Source: an uncultured Pelagibacteraceae bacterium (GTDB lineage Bacteria > Pseudomonadota > Alphaproteobacteria > Pelagibacterales > Pelagibacteraceae). Taken from it: a stretch of 64,000 nt of DNA. The notes under the pieces are model-generated. The model made no database searches and was not told the DNA's origin. It saw only the letters and a program-made list of their open reading frames with translations. The translations under genes and the position numbers were made by a program. Within the stretch, counting starts at the first letter, position 1, and each line of letters opens with the position of its first letter. The stretch lies in NCBI GenBank assembly GCA_902557935.1, contig CACECJ010000001.1, positions 267,736-331,735 of the forward strand. Direction: 5' to 3'. Shown in pieces: positions 55,525 through 63,653 of the stretch.

Positions 55525-55647
55525 ATGAATTCAATTTTTCTATTTTTTTTGACAGCGTATATTATTTATTATCTTTTTAGACCTGTTACAAAAAAAGAAT
55601 TAGAGAAATTTGAGAATCCTGATAACTGGTCAAATATGGGTCTTTAA
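55525..55647 (+). CDS. Putative 40-residue membrane protein
   Basis: A 40-codon frame from ATG 55525 to TAA 55645-55647. It reads as a hydrophobic helix (IFLFFLTAYIIYYLF) followed by RPVTKKELEKFENPDNW, an arrangement like other tiny single-span proteins. It is divergent from the Glu-Pro-rich gene and its end overlaps the convergent deacetylase gene by 18 bases. No clear ribosome binding site is seen. Coding status is uncertain. Confidence 0.4.
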   Translation: MNSIFLFFLTAYIIYYLFRPVTKKELEKFENPDNWSNMGL

Positions 55648-56559
55648 CCCTTTAAGGTGCTCAATTATACTTTCAGATAAAGCTTGTAAATCATAGCCGC
55701 CTTCCAGAAAAGAAATTACTCTTCCTTTTGAATAAATATTAGCTATTTCAATTATTTTTTTTGTAATCGTAAAAAAATCACTAGATTCTAAGTTTATATT
55801 TGCTAGGGGGTCTCTTTTATGGGCATCAAAACCAGCAGAAATTAAAATAACTTCTGGCTTAAATTTTTCTACAGGAGTTAAAACTTTTTTTTCGAAAATA
55901 TCGATAAATTCTTTACTTTTTATACCAGCTTTTAAAGTAGCGTTATAAATATTACCTACACCAGTTTCATTTTCAGCTCCGGTACCTGGAAATAAAGGAA
56001 ATTCATGAGAGGATCCATAAGCAACAGTCTTATCTTTATAAAAAATTTCTTGGGTTCCATTGCCATGGTGAACATCAAAGTCAATAATGGCTACTTTTCC
56101 TATATTGTGTTTTTTTTGTAAATATCTTGCTGCAACTGCAACATTATTAATGAAACAAAAGCCATTAGCTCGAACAGTTTCTGCATGATGTCCTGGAGGT
56201 CTAACTGCACAAAAAACCCGCTCATTATTTTTAATTAGATCATCACAAGCAGCAATACCTGAACCACAGGATCTTAAAATTGCATTTTCACTATTCGGAC
56301 ATAACATTGTATCTGCGAATGGTTCCTTCTCAACACCAATAATTCCTTCTTTTGGAATATTAGCAAATATCTGTTCAATATGTTTCTTAGGATGAACTAA
56401 TGAAACTATTTCTAAATCCACCATAGGAGCATCTTTAAACTCTACTTTTAAATCGGATGATTTAATAGATTTTAGAATACTATCTAATCTTTCTTTTCTC
56501 TCTGGATGACCTTGTCCATTAAATTTTAGTAAACAATCTGGATGACTGTATACAATCAT
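55630..56559 (-). CDS. Histone-deacetylase-family deacetylase
   Basis: 309-residue zinc amidohydrolase of the HDAC/AcuC/acetylpolyamine group. Motifs: GHPERKERLDSI, RPPGHHAE (catalytic His pair), IIDFDVHHGNGTQEIF (Zn Asp and His), and SAGFDAHKRDPLA (second Zn Asp). The substrate could be an acetylated polyamine or another acylated small molecule. It overlaps the upstream SDR by four bases, the last gene of a three-gene run with the hydratase at 57.3 kb. Confidence 0.88.
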   Translation of the reverse strand: MIVYSHPDCLLKFNGQGHPERKERLDSILKSIKSSDLKVEFKDAPMVDLEIVSLVHPKKHIEQIFANIPKEGIIGVEKEPFADTMLCPNSENAILRSCGSGIAACDDLIKNNERVFCAVRPPGHHAETVRANGFCFINNVAVAARYLQKKHNIGKVAIIDFDVHHGNGTQEIFYKDKTVAYGSSHEFPLFPGTGAENETGVGNIYNATLKAGIKSKEFIDIFEKKVLTPVEKFKPEVILISAGFDAHKRDPLANINLESSDFFTITKKIIEIANIYSKGRVISFLEGGYDLQALSESIIEHLKGLKTHI

Positions 56560-57302
56560 CTTAAATTTTTAATTTTTCCGCCGTCTATTGAAAAGTTTTT
56601 AAAATTTGAATTTTTATCTTTAATCAGCTTAAAAACTAAATTTGCAACTTCTTCAGGTTTTGTAGGTCTTTTTATTTTCTCAATTTTGCACCTTTGTTTT
56701 AAGATTTGTTTAACACTTCTTTTAAATATTTTTGCGTCCGTTTGTAGAAGTTTTTCTAGTCTGCTTGTTAAAGTCATACCTGGATGAACTATTGATACAG
56801 AAACTTTATCAATTTTACCTTGCATAGCTAAAGCTTTCGAAAAATTATTTAAGGCTGAATTAACAGCGCCGCCTATCATAAATGTATTTGAAGGATTTCT
56901 AGCGGCCCCTCCTCCAATATTAATAACTTTTCCTTTGCTTCTTTTGAGAGCAGGCCAAAAAGCTCTGCTTAATCTTACCGCAGCTTTAAATTTTAAATTA
57001 AATCCATCTTCCCAGATATTGTCATTAAGATTTAAAAATTTTCCTCCCTTTGTTGCCCCTGCTACATTTATGAGGTAATCCAATTTTTTAGTTTTTTTAA
57101 CAACTGAATTACATGCAGATAATGATCTCAAGTCTTTAGGAATGGTTAAAGAATTTTCAGGAAATTTTAAATTCTTTTGAAAAGTTTTTAATTTACTTTT
57201 TGATCTTGAAACTAAAATAACTTTAATTTTTTTAGCATTAAGTTTATCAGCTATTGCTGCTCCGATGCCTTGACTAGCTCCTGTGATTAATGCTGTTTTC
57301 AT
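56556..57302 (-). CDS. SDR-family protein with degenerate active site
   Basis: 248 residues with a Rossmann fold: TGASQGIGAAIADKL and NVAGATKGG near residue 80 keep the NAD(P)-binding features. The usual active-site Ser and the YxxxK pair are missing: VINIGGGAARNP lacks the Ser, and FMIGGAVNSALNNFSKALA aligns with the YxxxK helix without Tyr or Lys. It may be a non-catalytic binder or use different residues. Overlaps its neighbours by four bases on each side. Confidence 0.8.
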   Translation of the reverse strand: MKTALITGASQGIGAAIADKLNAKKIKVILVSRSKSKLKTFQKNLKFPENSLTIPKDLRSLSACNSVVKKTKKLDYLINVAGATKGGKFLNLNDNIWEDGFNLKFKAAVRLSRAFWPALKRSKGKVINIGGGAARNPSNTFMIGGAVNSALNNFSKALAMQGKIDKVSVSIVHPGMTLTSRLEKLLQTDAKIFKRSVKQILKQRCKIEKIKRPTKPEEVANLVFKLIKDKNSNFKNFSIDGGKIKNLR

Positions 57303-58078
57303 AAGATCTTAATATTAATATCTCTTAAATTTTCGTAAGTCACAATAATTTTATCTTTCATATTAATTTTGTATGGTTGAGTCAAAGAACCACAAAGTAA
57401 ATAATCTCCTTTTTTAAAGCTTATATCTTTATCTTTAAATTCATCAACAAAAGCTTTTAATGAGTCTCTAGGATCTATTCTCTTTGTACCAGTGAAATAT
57501 GGTTCAGTAACTTTGTCTTTGATTTTTAATCTAATCTTAATTTTATTAATATCTGTAGTTTGCCAATTCCTTATCTCTTCTCCTATGATAATCTTACCTC
57601 CATTTCCATGGTCAGAAATTCCAAGATACATTTGAACTAGTTTATCGAATTTATTTTTTGAACTTTGTACATACCTTGAAGACGTAATATCAATAGCTGT
57701 ATATAATTTAAAATTATTTATTTTATTTAGTAATTCGCTATCAATTTTTACATCTTGATCAATTTCAAATGCATATTCACATTCCAAGTTGGAGTAAGGT
57801 ATTTCTGAATATTTAATCGAGCAGTTAGAAGGTAAAATAGTTTCCTCAAAAATTTTACCTGGTACAGGTCCATCGAATCCCTCTTCTTTCTGAACTTCTT
57901 TAGCAACTGCTCCAATTTTCCAACCAACTGTCTTTTTATCTAATTCTTTATAAAATATATTTAAAGCTTTGTATGCTTCATCTCGATTTTTTGGAATTTC
58001 ATTTTCACTGAACCCATTTAGATCAACTAAAGTTTTCTTCATCCATGCATTAGCTAGTTCTGTGCCCAACTTGTTCAT
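57299..58078 (-). CDS. 2-keto-4-pentenoate hydratase/fumarylacetoacetase family protein
   Basis: 259 residues. VGWKIGAVAKEVQKEEGFDGPVPGKIFE resembles MhpD-type hydratases (substrate and metal region), with LECEYAFEIDQDV providing metal-ligand Glu residues and a C-terminal GDYLLCGSLTQPYKI. Related to the enzyme at 18.4 kb but clearly different in sequence. First gene of the hydratase-SDR-deacetylase run, divergent from the DUF1907 gene over 51 bases. Substrate unknown, probably a 2-oxo acid. Confidence 0.8.
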   Translation of the reverse strand: MNKLGTELANAWMKKTLVDLNGFSENEIPKNRDEAYKALNIFYKELDKKTVGWKIGAVAKEVQKEEGFDGPVPGKIFEETILPSNCSIKYSEIPYSNLECEYAFEIDQDVKIDSELLNKINNFKLYTAIDITSSRYVQSSKNKFDKLVQMYLGISDHGNGGKIIIGEEIRNWQTTDINKIKIRLKIKDKVTEPYFTGTKRIDPRDSLKAFVDEFKDKDISFKKGDYLLCGSLTQPYKINMKDKIIVTYENLRDINIKIL

Positions 58079-58129
58079 AATAAAAATTATATTTAATTGA
58101 TAAACTTCTTTAAATGATATTAATAGATT

Positions 58130-59092
58130 ATGGAATTAACAATCGAAAAAGCCAAGTTTCATCAAATTTCCTTAAAACAAGTAAGCGAAGCTTTAAAAAA
58201 AGGTTTATCTAAAAACTATGTTGAAGTTGATGTTTCGATTGTTGAATGCCCTGATCTAAGAAAGTGGGATTGCCCTGCTGAAGGTATAAGTGGAAACCAA
58301 AGAATTATAGATGTTGGAGGTGAACCATACATGCACGATAAAAGGTTCATAGGTACTGAATTTGATTATGAAGAAATAGCAAAAAGAATAGGCTCAGAAA
58401 AATCATATGCTTTAGGTGCGGGATCAGGAGCTATGTCGTGCTTAGAGGGTCACTGTGGAGAGCTTATCATTAATGAAAATTTAATTACTGACGTTTCAAA
58501 ATCAATAATTGCTCAAATTGATGAAAATAAAAAATGTAAATCAACTCCTTACAATCACCGAAAGCATGGCGGACTAGGAAATATCTTTTACTCCGAAGGA
58601 AAAAAAGGAGATGTTATAAAAATTAAAATTAAAGGAAGGTCGGGTGAGCAAGGCTCTTTACCTCAATCTATGAGAACTGCATTAATTGAAAATTTAGAAA
58701 CAAATTTAAGTGTTGCATTAGGAGGTGTTTTTAGAATCTTAAATGGTAAGATTAAATCCCATGTCCAACCAGACTATGCAGATATAAAACACGAATATTA
58801 TGATCCAAAACAAATGAAATGTGTTAAAGATTTTTTACAATTTTACGAACCTATAGGACCACATTTTCAATGTTATTCAGTTTTATGGACTAATGATCCC
58901 TCTGGAGGAAAATTAGATTTAAGAGAGTCAGGAGAACACACTCATTTTCATTCTTATAAAGGTGCTCAAGATGCCGGCCACTATCATTTCGATGTAACCC
59001 CTAATGAAATTGAATATGAATGCTATTTCAATACCGCCGAAGAAGTTCATAGAGTAAACAATATTTACAAGGAATTGAAAAATACTAATTAG
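58130..59092 (+). CDS. DUF1907 (C11orf54-type) metal-binding protein
   Basis: 320 residues matching the DUF1907 family, whose human member C11orf54/PTD012 is a zinc protein with reported ester hydrolase activity. The zinc motif is visible as EHTHFHSYKGAQDAGHYHFD near residue 265, with His at the expected positions. GGVFRILNGKIKSHVQPDY and HFQCYSVLWTND are also family-like. The true substrate is unknown. It precedes the PanB-like gene by 17 bases, implying one transcript. Confidence 0.85.
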   Translation: MELTIEKAKFHQISLKQVSEALKKGLSKNYVEVDVSIVECPDLRKWDCPAEGISGNQRIIDVGGEPYMHDKRFIGTEFDYEEIAKRIGSEKSYALGAGSGAMSCLEGHCGELIINENLITDVSKSIIAQIDENKKCKSTPYNHRKHGGLGNIFYSEGKKGDVIKIKIKGRSGEQGSLPQSMRTALIENLETNLSVALGGVFRILNGKIKSHVQPDYADIKHEYYDPKQMKCVKDFLQFYEPIGPHFQCYSVLWTNDPSGGKLDLRESGEHTHFHSYKGAQDAGHYHFDVTPNEIEYECYFNTAEEVHRVNNIYKELKNTN

Positions 59093-59109
59093 TTTGATTA
59101 AATATAAAT

Positions 59110-59922
59110 ATGAAAAATATTTATACTTGGGCGGCTAATCCTGCAAAAAGAACTGTCACTGTAGGTGATATTATTGAAGCTAAAGGAAAAAAAATTCTTA
59201 CACAAGTAACTGCAAATAATTCATTAGAGGCAAAAGCAGCTGAAGAAGCAGGTTTTGACATGATAATAGGAAGTGCTTCAAATGTTAAGAAGGTTCGGGA
59301 AGGATCCAAGTCTCTTTTTTATACGGCAGCACTCGAACTACATAATTATCCTACAGCCGAGGATGTGTTACGTGGAGCCTTTAAAGCTTTAGAGAATGGT
59401 GCTGATGCGGTTATGACTGCCAGAAGTATGGATGTTGTTTCTATGCTTGCAAAAGAAGATGTTCCAGTTATGGGTCATTTAGGTTTGGTTCCTAGAAAAT
59501 CTACATGGATTGGTGGCTTAAGAGCTGTAGGTAAAACTACTGATGAAGCATACGAACTATTTAAAAAATTTAAACGTTTAGAGGACGCTGGGGCCTTTTC
59601 AGCCGAATGTGAAGTTATTCCTGAAAATATTATGGGGGAAATATCAAAAAGGACGAGTATTGTAACTGTATCTCTAGGATCTGGAAAAAAAGCTGATGTT
59701 ATGTATCTATTCATGAATGATATCTGTGGAGAGCAAGAAAAGTCCCCTAGACATGCAAAAGCTTATACAAATTTAAAAAAGATGAAAGATGAAATTGAAA
59801 TCGAAAGAGTTAGAGCCTTAAAAGCATTTATCAAAGATAGTTTAGAGGGGAAATTTCCTGGGCCTGAAAATTCAGTAAATGTTAGTGAAGAAATTTTAGA
59901 AAATTTTAAAAAGAAACTTTAA
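59110..59922 (+). CDS. PanB-like protein without the metal ligands
   Basis: 270 residues homologous to ketopantoate hydroxymethyltransferase: GHLGLVPRKSTWIGGLRAVGK matches PanB GHLGLTPQS...GGYKVQGR, and GAFSAECEVIPE keeps the catalytic-Glu strand. The Mg ligands of E. coli PanB appear lost: GDSLG reads IGSAS, and the KIEGG Glu reads TARS. So it is probably not PanB for pantothenate synthesis but a related phosphoenolpyruvate-mutase-superfamily enzyme with another substrate. Paired with the DUF1907 gene. Confidence 0.75.
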   Translation: MKNIYTWAANPAKRTVTVGDIIEAKGKKILTQVTANNSLEAKAAEEAGFDMIIGSASNVKKVREGSKSLFYTAALELHNYPTAEDVLRGAFKALENGADAVMTARSMDVVSMLAKEDVPVMGHLGLVPRKSTWIGGLRAVGKTTDEAYELFKKFKRLEDAGAFSAECEVIPENIMGEISKRTSIVTVSLGSGKKADVMYLFMNDICGEQEKSPRHAKAYTNLKKMKDEIEIERVRALKAFIKDSLEGKFPGPENSVNVSEEILENFKKKL

Positions 59923-60845
59923 TCTTTTTTAATAGGAATAGTTGGGTGTCTTGCTGTTGAAGTAACAATGTTTTTCTTTAATTTTACTTCTCTCAAAACG
60001 ATATATACACCTGCTGCAATTATTATTAAGTTTCCTATATAATTATTAATTGTAGGTATCTCATTAAAAACAACGTAACCTAAAAATACACCTGCAAAAA
60101 TTTGAGTATATAAAATTGATCCAAAAATCGCTCCAGGCAGGTGTCTGGCAGCATTGATAACAAATATCATGGCTGTTCCTCTAGAAATTCCAGAAATAGC
60201 GTTCAAAACTAAATCATTAAAAGTCATCTCTTTGAAAACAAAGAATACAAATATACCAGAAAACAATATCATAAAAATCTTTCCGAATATTAAAAATGAG
60301 AACAAGCTTTCCTCATAACCATATTTTCTTACTATTAAATAACTTGCAGATGCAAAAATTGGGCACAACAAAGCTACAAATACGTAACTGTTAATTTCGG
60401 CTCCAAAAGGATTAATAGAAATAAGTGTACCGATAAAACCAATTACTATAGCAGTAAATCTTTTCCATCTAACAACTTCACCTAAAAATAAAACCGATCC
60501 GATGGTTATTAATAATGGTATTAAAAATACAATACTGTACATAGTAACCATTGGTAATAAATAGAATCCTGTGTAGGCAAAAAAAACAGCTAACACCATC
60601 GTTAAAGTTCTAAAAAAATGAATTTTTAAATTAGCACCCTTTAATTCTTTCCAGCCATCGAGGGTTTGGGTGTACAAAATAATAGGTATAAGAGCAAACA
60701 AGGAGTTAACGAAAATTATCTGTATTATGTCGTAATCCTCAGCAATATATTTTACTATTGCGTCTTGAGTTACAAATAAAAAATATCCAAAACAAGCTAG
60801 AAAAAATTCGGGAAGATAATTCTTCTCCGATAATTTTGAATTCAT
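59919..60845 (-). CDS. EamA/DMT-superfamily transporter
   Basis: 308 residues with about ten hydrophobic helices in two EamA repeats; the first ends SVLFLGEVVRWKRFTAIVIGFIGTLI and the second IFAGVFLGYVVFNEIPTINNYIGNLIIIAAGVYI, both with the typical GE/NE motif before the last helix. Probably exports or imports a small metabolite. Last gene of the livM-livG-PhyH-EamA run; overlaps the PhyH stop as TAATG and its end overlaps the PanB-like gene by four bases, convergent. Confidence 0.9.
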   Translation of the reverse strand: MNSKLSEKNYLPEFFLACFGYFLFVTQDAIVKYIAEDYDIIQIIFVNSLFALIPIILYTQTLDGWKELKGANLKIHFFRTLTMVLAVFFAYTGFYLLPMVTMYSIVFLIPLLITIGSVLFLGEVVRWKRFTAIVIGFIGTLISINPFGAEINSYVFVALLCPIFASASYLIVRKYGYEESLFSFLIFGKIFMILFSGIFVFFVFKEMTFNDLVLNAISGISRGTAMIFVINAARHLPGAIFGSILYTQIFAGVFLGYVVFNEIPTINNYIGNLIIIAAGVYIVLREVKLKKNIVTSTARHPTIPIKKD

Positions 60846-61828
60846 TAAATAATATTTGCTAAATCTCTTTTAGTTCCTTTGAAAGTAGGAATAGGATATT
60901 TATAAGACCATTTTCTTGGAATGCATTTTACTTTAGCTTTTTCCCATAAAGCAATCCATTGTTTGTAATTTTGCACTTTGATTTTATTTTTGTTTTTGCT
61001 TTTGACAACAAAATTAGGTAATGGATCTCTTCCTGAAGGCTGACCTGCTTTATTATATCTCAAGTCCATACTTATTCTAAAATTTTTTGATTTATTTGGT
61101 AGTGAACAATGAAGTAGATATCTATTTAATAATATTATATCGCCGACGTCAGCTTCAAGAGGTACGGTTGATAATTTATCAATTATTTCTTTGCCTCTAA
61201 CTTCTACTTGTCCCTTACTTCCAAAATCGTGGTTAACAAGTCCAAATTTATGACTTTCTTTTACAGCAAGCATACAACCATTTTCTATTCTTGTTTTAGT
61301 AAAAGGTATCCAACACGTTATTAATTCAGTACCCTTCTGTCCTTTTTTATTCATAACACCGGCATCTTGATGCCAAGGAGTTCTTCCAACTAGGCCGTCA
61401 TTTAAATTCTTTTTTGCAACACCTTTTTCAGGTTGTTTGATTCTTGAATTTTGACAAGGATTAGAAGCTATTTCGGGACCTAGAATTTTTTCAACCTTAT
61501 CTAAAATCTTTTTATTTTTAATTAAATTCCATATTGATTGACTTGCAAAAAAATCACTATTAGCGTTTATGTTTTTTTCAGGAAGTCTTATGTTAAAATA
61601 TTGATCAAGTTCAGGAATATCTAAAGAAACCAAATATGAGTATTTTTTCTTAAACTCATAATTTAGTACTTTTACTTTGTCACTTTTAGGAACAAATCTA
61701 TGAATGAGCCTATCCATGATAAAAGCCATATCATTTAAAATTGGTTCTAAATCCTCTTTATAATCTAAAACACCCTTTAATCTTATGAAACCTTGTTTCT
61801 CAAAAATTTTTTTAATATTTTGGCTCAT
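60845..61828 (-). CDS. Phytanoyl-CoA dioxygenase (PhyH) family protein
   Basis: 327-residue Fe(II)/2-oxoglutarate oxygenase. Iron-site HxD in TPWHQDAG, distal His in YLLHCSLPNKS, and the 2-oxoglutarate Arg in NFRISMDLRY. PhyH relatives in marine bacteria hydroxylate a wide range of small molecules (for example ectoine or compatible solutes), so the substrate is open. It follows livG by 38 bases and is coupled to the EamA gene. Confidence 0.88.
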   Translation of the reverse strand: MSQNIKKIFEKQGFIRLKGVLDYKEDLEPILNDMAFIMDRLIHRFVPKSDKVKVLNYEFKKKYSYLVSLDIPELDQYFNIRLPEKNINANSDFFASQSIWNLIKNKKILDKVEKILGPEIASNPCQNSRIKQPEKGVAKKNLNDGLVGRTPWHQDAGVMNKKGQKGTELITCWIPFTKTRIENGCMLAVKESHKFGLVNHDFGSKGQVEVRGKEIIDKLSTVPLEADVGDIILLNRYLLHCSLPNKSKNFRISMDLRYNKAGQPSGRDPLPNFVVKSKNKNKIKVQNYKQWIALWEKAKVKCIPRKWSYKYPIPTFKGTKRDLANII

Positions 61829-61866
61829 TGAATCGTAATGAATGGAAAAATATTATCAAATTCATT

Positions 61867-62664
61867 TTAGACTGCAAGTGCTTTTCTCATCTCTTCATCG
61901 TCCATTTTTTTACCCAAATACGCCTCGATTACAGCATTGTCATCTTTTACTTGAGCTGGAGTACCCTCTGCAATTTTCTGACCATGGTCAAAAACAGTTA
62001 CTGAGTTACAAGTATCCATTACGACCTTTAAAATATGCTCTATAATAATAAGAGTAAGGCCATATTTTTCTTTTAGCTGCATAATAATTTTCATTAAATT
62101 ATCTACGTTGACTGGGGATAAACCTGCAGCTGGTTCGTCTAACATTAGTAATTTTGGTTTCATGGCGATTGCCCTTGCTAAAACTAATAATCTTCTCTGA
62201 CCTCCAGAAAGTTCACTAGCATTTAGCTCTGCATAGTCTGCTAATCCTACAAAAGAAAGGAGTTCCATCATTTCCTCTTTGATAGCTCTTTCTTGATCCC
62301 AGATTTTTTTTCTTCCTATAACTGCATCGAAAAACTTGTAAGGAACTCTAGTATGATACCCTGACATAACATTATCTATAACTGTCATATCTTGATAAAG
62401 TCTTAGTAATTGGAACGTTCTTGATAAACCATAACCAGCAATCTCGTGTGGAGGTGTGTAAGTAATATCATGACCATCAAACTCAATATAGCTTCCAGGG
62501 TCGCTATCATAAATTCCTGAAACTAAATTAAAAAATGTACTTTTGCCTGAGCCATTGGGTCCAATTATTCCTCTAATTTCATTTTTTGGAATTTCAAAAT
62601 CAACTTTATTAATAGCTTTTAAACCACCAAATGATTTAGATAATTGTTTAGTTTTTAAAATCAT
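61867..62664 (-). CDS. livG: Branched-chain amino acid-type ABC transporter, ATPase LivG
   Basis: 265 residues. Walker A GPNGSGKST, signature LSGGQRRLLVLARAI, Walker B LLMLDEPAAGLSP, H-loop IIIEHILKVV. The PAAGLSP wording and the C-terminal BCA_ABC_TP_C segment (AQVKDDNAVIEAYLG) are typical of LivG. Overlaps livM by four bases. No LivF follows; a PhyH gene does. Confidence 0.93.
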   Translation of the reverse strand: MILKTKQLSKSFGGLKAINKVDFEIPKNEIRGIIGPNGSGKSTFFNLVSGIYDSDPGSYIEFDGHDITYTPPHEIAGYGLSRTFQLLRLYQDMTVIDNVMSGYHTRVPYKFFDAVIGRKKIWDQERAIKEEMMELLSFVGLADYAELNASELSGGQRRLLVLARAIAMKPKLLMLDEPAAGLSPVNVDNLMKIIMQLKEKYGLTLIIIEHILKVVMDTCNSVTVFDHGQKIAEGTPAQVKDDNAVIEAYLGKKMDDEEMRKALAV

Positions 62665-63653
62665 GTTGTTTTTTCTGTTCCAGTTTTCTTTTTAAATCTC
62701 TTTTCTAAGAAATATCTGTCAATAAAACCGCCTAAACCCTTAGGCATAAATAAAATAGTTAATACAATTGTTAAACCAAATATTAAAAGCTGATATTTAT
62801 ATAATGGTCTAGTTAAGTCATAAACAATTGTAATGACTATAGCGCCAATAATTCCGCCCCAAATATGACCGAGACCTCCTAGGACAACCATAGCTAAGAA
62901 GGTTACCATTTCTATAACTGTGTAATTATTAGGATGTATGTATCCTGGAGGCATGTGAGCATAAACTGCACCTGCCGCACCAGCAAACATAGCGCTAAGA
63001 ATAAAAGCTAAGATCTTATATTTTTTTACATTAATTCCAGCGGCTGCAGCACAAATTGGATCCTCTCTGATAGACATAAACGCTCTTCCAACTCCAGATC
63101 TTAAAATACTGAATGAGAAGTAAACCGCTATAATCATTATTGTCATTGAGATAAAATAATATCTATCTGGGGAGTCGAAGTTGTAACCCATTAAAGAAGG
63201 TGTTGGAATATCAGAAATACCAAATGTAGATCTAAAAAAGTTTCCGTTTTCAATAAATAATCTTATCGCCTCACCCCCACCTAATGTCGCTAAAGCTAAA
63301 TAAGGACCTTCCAATCTAAAAGATGGAATCCCCATTGCTACTCCAAAAAATGCAGTAACTATTATAGCTATGGGTAAAGTTGCCCAAAAACCTAGTCCTA
63401 AATATAAAAACAATGTTCCAGCGGTATAAGAACCTACTGCAAATAAACCAACGTGTCCTACTGTAACCTGACCGCAATAACCTTTAACAATGTTTAGTCC
63501 TGCGGCAACCACAATGTTCACAAATATTAAAGTAGCTAAATGTGATTGATAAACATCCGTGAAAACTACTGAAGGTACAAAAGCTAAGATGACGAAAGCT
63601 ATAATAAAAGCAATAAAAGGATAATCTCTGATAATCGATTTAAATTTTTCCAT
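62661..63653 (-). CDS. livM: Branched-chain amino acid-type ABC transporter, permease LivM
   Basis: 330 residues, about eight to ten helices. The motifs GYCGQVTVGHVGLFAVGSYTAG and AFMSIREDPICAAAAGINVKKYKILAFILSAMFAGAAG are LivM signatures. It follows a 2OG-oxygenase gene with a TAATG overlap. LivH and the binding protein are not in this window, so substrate specificity (branched-chain amino acids, amides, urea or others) cannot be set. Confidence 0.93.
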   Translation of the reverse strand: MEKFKSIIRDYPFIAFIIAFVILAFVPSVVFTDVYQSHLATLIFVNIVVAAGLNIVKGYCGQVTVGHVGLFAVGSYTAGTLFLYLGLGFWATLPIAIIVTAFFGVAMGIPSFRLEGPYLALATLGGGEAIRLFIENGNFFRSTFGISDIPTPSLMGYNFDSPDRYYFISMTIMIIAVYFSFSILRSGVGRAFMSIREDPICAAAAGINVKKYKILAFILSAMFAGAAGAVYAHMPPGYIHPNNYTVIEMVTFLAMVVLGGLGHIWGGIIGAIVITIVYDLTRPLYKYQLLIFGLTIVLTILFMPKGLGGFIDRYFLEKRFKKKTGTEKTT

